Source: Phoronis australis (taxonomy: Eukaryota > Phoronida > Phoronidae). From it: a DNA stretch of 64,000 nt. The translations under genes and the position numbers were made by a program. The notes below the pieces were generated by a model, which searched no databases, had not been told where the DNA came from, and worked only from the letters and a program-made list of their open reading frames with translations. This document shows positions 55,764-64,000 of the stretch, piece after piece. The stretch is taken from assembly GCA_002633005.1 (NCBI GenBank), contig NMRA01000184.1, forward strand, positions 172,328 to 236,327, given 5' to 3'. Positions within the stretch are counted from its first letter, which is position 1. Every line of letters begins with the position of its first letter.

Positions 55764-58700
55764 CTGTAGGAATTGGAAATGAGAATCATGGTCATCATAC
55801 AATACACGGCTTACTTACTTCCCACAGTTAAGGGAACAAAGGATATATTCATCGGCAGTTACACCGTTACCCTCTCATCTGCCCTCCTCCTGAAGGGTCA
55901 GCAAAATCGAAATAACTGACATAAAACACATATGTTGACAAGATTGCCATTTTTAAACCGTGATTGAAAAGGACAAAATCTGTTCCCATAGAAAATCAAT
56001 GAAAATTTCAAAGCCAAATTTTGGAAAGATTTGGTAATATTTTGCGACTGCACTGGTTTCCTACAGCAAAGCTAGAAGTTTTTCTACAATATATTTCTCC
56101 CCTGTCTCCACTTGCCTTCATCTCTTCTTGTTTCTTGTAGTAATACATCATCATCTGCTTCTGATCATCCTCACTCACCACGGGTTCACGACCTGGTGCC
56201 CCTTGACCTCTCTGCAAGATCAAACAGGAGTCTTATGACATGCGTATGACACAGACATGAACCCAAGATTACAGATTTATGAGATATTCAATCACCTGGT
56301 GACTAGACACTTAGCACGTTTCCTCTCCTTCGGTGACATGATATCCCACAATTCATTAGGCATACACCATTTCCATCAATCCGTAAAAAGTCCATTGCTT
56401 GAGCCTTGCACAACTTCCCTAACCAACCAGTCATATCAGGATTTTTGTACATGTATTACGCAAAAAAGCAAAGTCAGTTGTCATTTACAATGAAACATTT
56501 CAAGTCAGGTCAAGTAGTGATGTCCATTTTGAGCAGTTTGCCCAAACCACAAGGAGTAGTGGAGATAACATCACTCCATGCTAGAAGAGAATAAGCCTGA
56601 AAGAAATTGACTTGAACCAGCATAAGCACTCTAAAGACGGCGTAGTTTCACCCAGTCTTGCCTGCTATGCACACTCACTTTCTGTAGTTTTGCGATTATT
56701 TTTGTCTTCTCATTCTTGCCTACAAAGTCCATAAGCTTCTTGCCCCTGGTCATCTCCTTGCCTGAGAACCATAGAGCAGCATGAGACTCTTCTATGACTT
56801 CAAGGGAAGCCTGCAAGGCAGGTATACACGATATAACAAAAAGATTGAGGTGAGGAACAAACTGGTACCAGCACTTTATTGTAATTTTTGTTTATTTGGG
56901 AGTTAAAAAAGCTCAGCAGTCTGAGAAATTCTATGTTCAATAGTGATTGGTTGAGTTAATCAGAGCAGATATTGCACTCATTTCTCGATTCAAAGTACGC
57001 AGTAAAAGTAAAGAAAAATGTGTCACACATGATGTACAGTTTTCAGTCGGCCCACAGTGTGGCAGAAAGACAAAATTCTCAACAAAAATAATCCTTAAGA
57101 AAATTATACTTAATTGTTTGCATTGTATTTAGAGTGTGTTCATCTTCAAACTAACATTTAACACAAATCACGCATTTGGAGAAATATACAGTCTTCAAAA
57201 CTCGAAAAGTTGCAATATTAACACCTTATTCCACATTGAAGAATTTTTACCTCTTGACCTGAGTGACCAAGAAACAGTCAACATGAAATTTAAAAAATGA
57301 CAATGGTTTGGTAAGGCTACAAGGTTGATTTAAGACACAGTAGGCAACAACAAAGAACCACCCTCTCAAGAAACAGTTTAAATTTTTAACTCACTGGATG
57401 CGTTATGGAGAGCATATAGCACATTGTACGCTAAAACTCAAGCATCGGTGTCCAAAACTGATGCAGAATCATAGAGCTCACAATTGACAGAAATCACCTG
57501 TGTTCCTGATAAATCTTCCTCATTGTCAAACTCCATTTTGATTGGATCATGAGGTGGCAGTCCCATTGGGTAGACTATCATGACAGCACCGCGTAATATG
57601 TCCAGGCAGTCTTTAATGGTTGTCTGGGTAACAAGGATGTTGGCTTGAGCTTGTTTCTGAAGAAAGTGCAATAAATAGCAGTGAGCATAATAGGCAATAG
57701 TGTGTGGTTGTGTTTACGTACTATACTCACATCAAGTGGGTGTTTAGGCGGAACATTTTTTCTCGGGAAAGTTTAGTCACAATGACAGTACTAGATGACT
57801 GTATAAATTCTCTCAAGCTGTATTTCAATGTTTAGGTGGCTAAAAACAAAAAAAACATCCAAATATGAATTTCACTCATAAAGTTGGTCTCATAATATAC
57901 CTTGCGGTAACAAGATTCAGTTTCCGTTGTTAACAAGAACATCGAAACCACAAGCACTACACACTTTATTTGGGTTGATCAACCCTAAAGTTACAAATTT
58001 GAAAATGGCACGTGTATGCATTGCCAGTGACTGAAAATGGTAAATGGAAATGGAATGCTATCACGGTAAAGAATATTATGAGACTGATTATACAAGAGTA
58101 AAGGCCCAATTTGATTTTCAGTTTTTAACCAGCTAAACAGAGCAAAATGCACCAAGCCTTGATAAGTAAGATTCATACAAACCAAGTTCTTATTGACACC
58201 ATTGTTCAAGACGATTGAATATGTTCACAACAATACCATATATTGGTTTAATTTGAATGTCTGGAGCACTGTATTAAAGCGGCATTAAACGCATCCTTTC
58301 TGTCAGAAACCAAGTTTTGATTTAGGCCACTTACCGGTGTAAAATGGTCTTAGTTTAGTAGAATTTCTAGATTCAAGACCAAGCTCATAAAATTTCAGGT
58401 TCCACCACTTTGATTTTCAACAGTAAGTTCTTGCTTAGTACATCATTAAGCCATTACATAAACTCCATATTTTTGTAAAGGAATTTTTGGCGTCTTCAAC
58501 AAAATAAAACACAACACTGACTCGCATCAATATTTTGTAAAAGATGAGATCTTCAACACAAATGACTTATTACTTACTTTGTCTATTTTTTCTTTTGCTT
58601 CATGGATAGTCTTTTTTATAACTTCTTGCATTTTTTCATTGGGAGCTAAAAAGAAATCACCATTTTCATAAAACCTGCACAATTTCAATACCCATTTTCT

Positions 58701-60582
58701 ACGAAAGTTTTCTTTGAGAAAAAGTGCAAAAATGTTGCTCAGACTACAAAACAAAACAAAACAAAACAAAACAAAACAGCGTAATATTAAACCTTCACAA
58801 ACAGTCAAAAAGTTGATAAAAATAACCAGACAATAACTGACATCTATCAACCAAGGCCTGACCTTAAGCAAGCATCCCACGTACTTAAGAGTAAATTATA
58901 ACAATTTGCATAACAAGTTAACATTTTCAAAAATTATTGAATAAATGAAAAGTCAGTAAGTGACACAGGTCTGCAAACTAATCGCGCTAATATGGCAGAT
59001 TCCAAAGATTGACACATTATTATGTCTGAAGTTGTCCAAAACTGTAAAGAAGAGCAGAGGATTATGGGATTGAGGAGAACTGACAAATCAGATGACTATC
59101 TCAATAATGGGGTATTTGCAGGTCATTTTTTTGTGCATCGCAGTCAATGTGGGTCTCAGTCTATTGGAAATACAGTCCTTGCCAAAAGTAATCAGACAAC
59201 ACACTGGGTAATGACCCACTATGACTACTCTGAAAGTGAATTTCGCTTGCACCCATGACGGGATGAAGGGGAATTATGGGTCACTTTGTCTGATAATTTT
59301 TGGTGTGCACTGTAGACTAGTTCTATGACAGATCTTCAAATAGTCAAGCTAGAAGGTGATTACCATGACATTTTTGGAAAAAGCAAGTCAATAAAACAGA
59401 ATAGTGCTCTTGACTAGATCAGCTCGGAAGAACATGAGATAATTGACAACAAATTAAAAAGAAATTTTACAATAGAAAAGGAAAAAATTAACACCACATT
59501 ACACACCCTTGCCATTCCGTCGACCAATTTTGTCTTGATTGTAGACAGCACCCCCACTTGGTATGCATTTGTCTTCCCAGTCATCTTTTAATTTCAGATC
59601 CACAACCTGCTCTTCCGTCAGCCCCTGCATGTTGGGTGGCAGTGTAATGCCATGGTCTGCCAGCATTTCCATCTCTGGAATAACATTGATTTACAAAACT
59701 TCACACAGGGCCTTTGTCAAAACCAATTTTTGAGAAAATAATGTTCAGCTAAGAACAGACTCAGTTGAGCAAGTTCAATGATTACAAATATCAGCATAAA
59801 AACTCAAGGAAAACTTTGGCCTTCATTTCTTTTCGGTAGTGTTATCAGGAGAGGTACAAACAAAAGAAAATTTACTGACACATTACATTGTAAACAATTT
59901 TGGGAAAGGATATTAACATTGTTTTGAAGCACAAAATAATACATCTATGGCCAATTTATACTTCATCATCAAAACCATGGGCCATTATAGTGGAACTAGC
60001 ACACTAATTCCTTATCTCTGTGATTGCTTGGTCAGTCTAGTTAGAAACACAACATATAGTGATGATGTGAATATGAAGTTGGTTGAAAACTGCCCAATGT
60101 TTTTAAGTACGAGTTTTGTATTGAAAATGTTCCGCCATAAATCACTCAACAATGTCCAGTAAGTATCGTGACGTGGTGCTAGGGAATAACACTGCATTTA
60201 ACCTGGGCTACGTGAACCCCCAAGGTACATCACTAGTGCAAAGGTCACCTATATGCAGAACTCTTTGTTTCCACATTTACAAGTTGTCAGTGAATACAAC
60301 TGCCCTTTGTTTAGCATAAATGATGTTCAAATAGCATTGTCATTTAGTTCCTGCTGTACATTAGCATACATAGGAGCATGTAAATACATCTTTAAATTAC
60401 ATATACGGAATATCTTGTTACTAATTAGAATTAGTTCAAGTACCTGAGCATAACCTTTGAACTTTAAGTCGGCCATTGTAAATAGCTGTGACATCCTTTA
60501 GTAAGTCATCTATTGCCTGTGCGACTGTTGTCTCATAAAGGAACTGAACCTCATCTCCTTTCTTTATGGTGAGCTTTACCAT
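55653..60582 (-). CDS. CFAP298: CFAP298 (C21orf59/kurly) gene, coding span, seven exons
   Basis: Spliced minus-strand exons 60582-60444, 59674-59507, 58645-58578, 57656-57498, 56810-56679, 56211-56116 and 55763-55653 total 873 nt: 290 residues plus stop, the same length as human CFAP298. Recognisable blocks: start MVKLTIKKGDE, IYNGRLKVQRLCS, LPPNMQGLT, PSGGAV, IGRRNG, APNEKM, RGAVMIVYPMGLPP, FVGKNEKTKIIAK, RGQGAP.REP and a C-terminus with DSAWAD and NIKWGPR. Known for the family: a cytoplasmic and ciliary factor needed for outer dynein arm assembly and motile cilia, mutated in primary ciliary dyskinesia; the fish gene is kurly. Introns are short (352-921 bp). The last intron uses a GC donor. 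It lies tail to tail with EVA1C. Confidence 0.97.
56116..56211 (-). CDS. CFAP298: CFAP298 exon 6, followed by a GC donor
   Basis: Acceptor GATCTTGCAG. Thirty-two codons (residues 223-254): RGQGAPGREPVVSEDDQKQ, MMMYYYKKQEEMK. The splice donor reads AAG/GCAAGT, a GC-AG intron with otherwise perfect consensus. The nearest GT (four bases downstream) would shift the frame and hit a stop a few codons into exon 7. Confidence 0.95.
56679..56810 (-). CDS. CFAP298: CFAP298 exon 5
   Basis: Acceptor CTGCCTTGCAG; donor CAGAAA/GTGAGT. Forty-four codons (residues 179-222): an EVIEE..AALWFSGKE segment and DFVGKNEKTKIIAKLQK, both conserved in the family. Confidence 0.97.
57498..57656 (-). CDS. CFAP298: CFAP298 exon 4
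   Basis: Acceptor ACTTTCTTCAG; donor ACACAG/GTGATT. Fifty-three whole codons (residues 126-178) containing the family's most conserved block, LRGAVMIVYPMGLPPHDPIK, then MEFDNEEDLSGTQ. Confidence 0.97.
57870..58030 (+). repeat. Dispersed repeat, copy 2 (CFAP298 intron 3)
   Basis: Counterpart of 30665-30890: ACTCATAAAGTTGGTCTCAT, GATTCAGTTTCC, AACAAGAACATCGAAACCA and TGCATTGCCAGTG. Confidence 0.5.
58578..58645 (-). CDS. CFAP298: CFAP298 exon 3
   Basis: Acceptor TTTCTTTTTAG; donor AAA/GTAAGT. Only 23 residues (103-125): APNEKMQEVIKKTIHEAKEK and IDK, an amphipathic, probably helical segment. Phase 1 in, phase 0 out, agreeing with both neighbours. Confidence 0.95.
58746..58778. repeat. (ACAAA)n microsatellite
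   Basis: Six to seven units of a CAAAA pentamer in CFAP298 intron 2. Confidence 0.9.
59507..59674 (-). CDS. CFAP298: CFAP298 exon 2
   Basis: Acceptor ATGTTATTCCAG; donor AAGG/GTGTGT. Residues 47-102: EMEMLADHGITLPPNMQGL, then a Glu/Asp-rich stretch, PSGGAVYNQDKIGRRNGK. Not visible as a long open frame, but nearly every residue has a counterpart in the vertebrate protein. Confidence 0.95.
60444..60582 (-). CDS. CFAP298: CFAP298 exon 1 (coding part)
   Basis: Residues 1-46. The ATG at 60582 gives MVKLTIKKGDE, the conserved N-terminus. A likely acceptor TTTTCAG lies 11 bp upstream (exon would start at 60593), so the transcript probably has a separate 5' UTR exon. Donor CTCAG/GTACTT at 60443, phase 1. 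Confidence 0.96.
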
Positions 60583-61352
60583 TTTAATCTGTTCTGAAAA
60601 CAATAAGGCATTATTCAACAAAATATTGATAAACTTGAGCAACTTTCAATGAAGTCAGTTGGTCATAGTTTTGACATCAGTGAAAACTAGTCATCTCGGC
60701 AATGCTTCATAATGTTCTAAAGCTACGTATGACTAAGGGGGAAATGCAAAAATTCTTTTGCCATTTTTAGATGACTTTATGCATTTTAGCAGAAAGAGAA
60801 AGACAATCTCAACCAGCTTAGCAGACTTTCAATTCCTCAAATACTAGCAGTCCCACACTGGTCCTGAAGGTCTTGTTAGTAATCTAGAATCTGCTAATCT
60901 AAAAAACTAACTAAATGTAATTTATATGTCCACTATAAAGCACTGTCAAGAGTCATACTGCAGACATTAATCACAACTGTAACTGGTTTGAATTGGTCAA
61001 GACCGAATATGGTGGGAAACTGTGAGACAAGTGCAGTTAAAACTCTCCCTTATTCAAGACACAATGTGGGGGATGAGTCAAATATTATTTGTCCACCAAC
61101 AACACCAAGTAAAAGATTTAATCTCACAAAATTGTAGTCAGTAAGACAAGAAAGCTACTGGCTAACTAAATTGTACGATGATTATCATCAAATAACAGCT
61201 AGGTACCACTGTATGTTCAGCGCTTACAGACCTCAAAATTGCACACAATCATGGTAGTTCTGCTCGTCACCTCGCTGTGAAACTTGTATCAACATGTAGA
61301 GCTAAAGACTGGACGGGTTGCATACAAATTCTGTGAATTAACCGACACTCAC

Positions 61353-61400
61353 CTCGCCCATTACAGCCGTTTAAGTGAAAAACAATCTAATAAAACGTCA
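61353..61400 (-). other. CFAP298: Candidate 5' UTR exon of CFAP298
   Basis: A strong donor GGCGAG/GTGAGTGT ends at 61353 and would splice to the acceptor at 60593. The exon contains an ATGGGCGAG, which after splicing opens an 8-codon upstream frame whose TAA overlaps the main start (ATGGTAA). The 5' limit is not visible. Chosen because it is the best donor in the 1.2 kb upstream. Confidence 0.4.
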
Positions 61401-61800
61401 TTTTCTTGCATAATTCTTTGCCTTTTGTAACAATGAAAAGTATTTCATGGTTTTGAAAACAGTACGCTTGTGTCACGCAAACGCACCATTTCCAGCAACA
61501 AAATTAATTCTGAAATTTGGTTTGCTGGAATTAAAATACAAAAAACTTGTAACTAAATGAAACCAGTTCGGATAATTCGTTGTGACATCTACGCAACCCC
61601 GTGGAAAAAGAACAGTTGATTGAAAAATCAGCGAAAAAAAGAAACTGGCTAATAGGTGACGCAATATTTCATGGCGCTGAAAGCCGACGAAAAAGATCGC
61701 TCCACAACATTAGCAGCAGAATAACGGTAGGACGCCATTTTTTCCAACACCGTTAAATAATTTAATTTACTCAAGGAAGAGTGTAGTTTTTAATGGCACT
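61354..61800 (-). promoter_or_regulatory. CFAP298: Likely promoter region of CFAP298
   Basis: Lies just upstream of the candidate UTR exon and is richer in CpG-containing words (GACGCC, GGCGC, ACGCAA) than surrounding DNA. No TATA box is apparent. ATTTCCAGCAAC at 61488-61499 matches 10 of 12 positions of the RFX X-box (GTNRCC RGYAAC), a motif expected upstream of ciliary genes. Confidence 0.3.
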
Positions 61801-64000
61801 AATTTCGTGTCAGACTTTATGTGGTCAGTTTTTTACCCACATCGGTGCAAAGCTGCATATTTAGTATACAACTTTTCACCAAAGCTAACTGTAATTGGTG
61901 CTTTGAAGTTGGTAACAAACTAAGCAAACAAGTCACTCAACTGAATTTGCATGTGCATCAGTGAACAATCAACATTGTAGCCATACATTTTTAGAGTTTT
62001 AGAAGTCAAACCACACAAGGTAAGCATGGATTCAAGTGGCCAGCTGTGTTTAGTGCAGCATAACTAATCAGCTAATTGGCCGTTTCACGTCACTGCTCAT
62101 GTCATGGGGACTGTGAAAATAATTTCTCATTTAACCATATGTAAGGTAATGGCTTGCTGCGCAAATTTTGTCGGGGTGAATAGCAACAATCAGCTTATCT
62201 GGACAACTTCATGGAAGAATAATCATGGAACACACATGGAGTTTTAGCTGTATTTTGAAGCTAGTCTTCGACTTCAGTTCATACTGACACATGCACCCTG
62301 TAAGTACTTATTTACAGATGTCTTATCTACAAGCACCCGAATTTTCTAGTGACTCTGTCATAACCATACAAAGGAAATCTGACACTAAAAACTTTGTAGA
62401 GCCTGATGTTCGAACCTCAGTTGTATCAACAGGGCCCTCAATCCCTGTGAAAATATTTGAAAACCACGCAAAATTCCCCTTGTGACGCCCAAAACTTCAG
62501 GTCACTTGTAACTCACAGGCGATGATTTGAAAAAGCACTAAACATTAGTTTCGGCTACTTAAGGAAGAGCCTAATAAGGCTAGAGGAAGGGGTTGGGGTG
62601 CTATTGGTGCTGATGGGGCAGAAGGGGATTCAACTAGCCCCTAACCCAAAAAATCCCCCCTCAGAAGGCACAGGCTCTTTTCCCATCAGGTGAACAAGGA
62701 CTGCACATGATCAAAAACAAAGAAAATCTGCGAGCATCTCTTTCAGACCAACTGGAAATATATAAACCCCGGACCACAGGCCTCAGATAGCCAGAACATA
62801 AAACTACGAAGACTTATCTTTCATCATCAAAAACCTATACCGAGTACTATAGTCTGTACGCAAACGAGGTTGTCTATCAAACAGACATCAGCAGGTCGAC
62901 GTGTATGACCCGACACATGACACTGACTGAATGACGAATTTGATAGCTTCACCGTTATTGAGAGTTACCTCTCACCTCCACTCTCCAAAAGACAAAACCT
63001 TGTAACAAAATTAATGATTTCCAATGACAAATTTTCTTACTTTTGAACGAGAACAAAGAAATGTTTTGACAAACGCACTCCTCCAAGAACTAGCGGAAGT
63101 TTCCAGAATATGTACATGTACCGAGGAAAACGTATTGTTGTCATGGTGAGTCTAACGAACCCAAATCAACTTCAGAGAAAATTTAATATTTTTGTTCAAT
63201 ACTAACATGGAACACCAGGACATTAAATGTAATTAATTTGTAAGTGCACTTCATGGAATTTTTAATATACTTACGAGAAGCTCTAAGTTTTTCCAAAACG
63301 CTGGCTGGTGAGAATCCATTTCGAACCTAACCGCAAGAGGTCGCCACATAAAACTAATTCTAGATTCTATTTCTGTTGCACTGGATGAATGAGCTATATA
63401 AGAACTTACCTAATCATGCCATAGGAGCAGAGCAAAATATAAGGTATCCATCAATACGTCAGTGTAACATCGTTTCTGGTCCATTTTTTTAAAAATCCAC
63501 ACCGAGTGCAACACCAAAGGCAATTTATCATCATTGAAATTTCAGCTCTGTATGTTCAGCACATTAAAAATGCTAAATAGGCCGATGCAATGCACGTTTT
63601 GCAAGACAATAAGAAAAAAATAAGTCAGGTGTGTGGCATACTTAGTGAATGTACAAAAACACATTCGCTCTCTTTCATATCGTTGGATCCTTTTTTTTTA
63701 AAATACCATGATGTAATTTATATACATTTATTTGAATTCAATGTACATGTCTTTGTTCAAAGTCCATATATCAAAACTACAATGAACAAGTGTAACAATG
63801 GCCAGACTATACTTTACATATAACTAAACAATTGAAGACCTTCTTCAATTCTGTACAACACAAGAGAACATACCACCCAAGTACATCCGATGTATCACAA
63901 GACTGGATGAAAAACGGTTTCTGAAAACCCCAAGATTCACTAGTGGAATCACACCTACGAACGTTTCTGTACAAAATAAACTTACAAAAATATTCAACAC
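61801..64000. other. No recognisable gene
   Basis: I searched both strands for conserved protein blocks and exon-like signals and found none that I can support. A 64-codon plus frame at 62291-62485 has no known motif. SYNJ1, the next gene beyond CFAP298 in human, was looked for and not seen. Confidence 0.5.

Noticed and set aside
1-64000. CRISPR arrays, operons, bacterial promoters or phage genes
   Set aside because: The window is plainly animal nuclear DNA with spliced genes; no such structures were seen.

Overview
This is eukaryotic nuclear DNA from an animal: genes split by GT-AG introns up to about 16 kb long, AT-rich composition, and many short inverted-repeat (MITE-like) elements, decayed SINE pieces and microsatellites. 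Two genes are clearly recognisable. Gene content, intron structure and repeat style suggest an outbred marine invertebrate, most likely a non-vertebrate deuterostome (hemichordate, echinoderm or lancelet); I cannot name the species. Two single-N contig joins flanked by nearly identical sequence look like two haplotypes laid end to end, which fits a highly heterozygous source.

Plus strand, about 518 to 53290: an EVA1C (eva-1 homolog C) gene of eight coding exons. I join them as 518-557, 6746-6957, 22794-22917, 39335-39481, 43609-43752, 46460-46690, 48067-48234 and 50126-50412. They give a 450-residue type I membrane protein: signal peptide, two SUEL/galactose-binding lectin domains, a Ser/Thr-rich stalk, one membrane span and a short tail. 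The first exon is the least certain. A second possible start with its own signal peptide lies in frame directly in front of the second lectin domain (39202-39334).

Minus strand, 60582 to 55653: a complete CFAP298 (C21orf59/kurly) gene of seven coding exons. It encodes 290 residues, the human length, and uses one GC-AG intron; a 5' UTR exon is likely near 61353-61380. The two genes are convergent (tail to tail), the arrangement I recall for EVA1C and CFAP298 on human chromosome 21q22.11, so this looks like an old retained gene pair. I see no functional link between an axon-guidance/lectin receptor and a dynein-assembly factor; the pairing is positional.

The EVA1C introns hold most of the repeats: a 423-425 bp family in three copies, a 490-508 bp family in two inverted copies with 3-bp target duplications and an internal TGACGTCA, fold-back elements, hAT-like short elements, a TA-flanked element containing a 544-bp assembly gap, and a roughly 340-bp dispersed repeat in three copies. 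The gap between the two genes (53291-55652) holds an unrecognised pair of minus-strand reading frames and a tandem array whose units carry a motif resembling the CTCF core. The last 2.2 kb (61800-64000) show no gene I can recognise.
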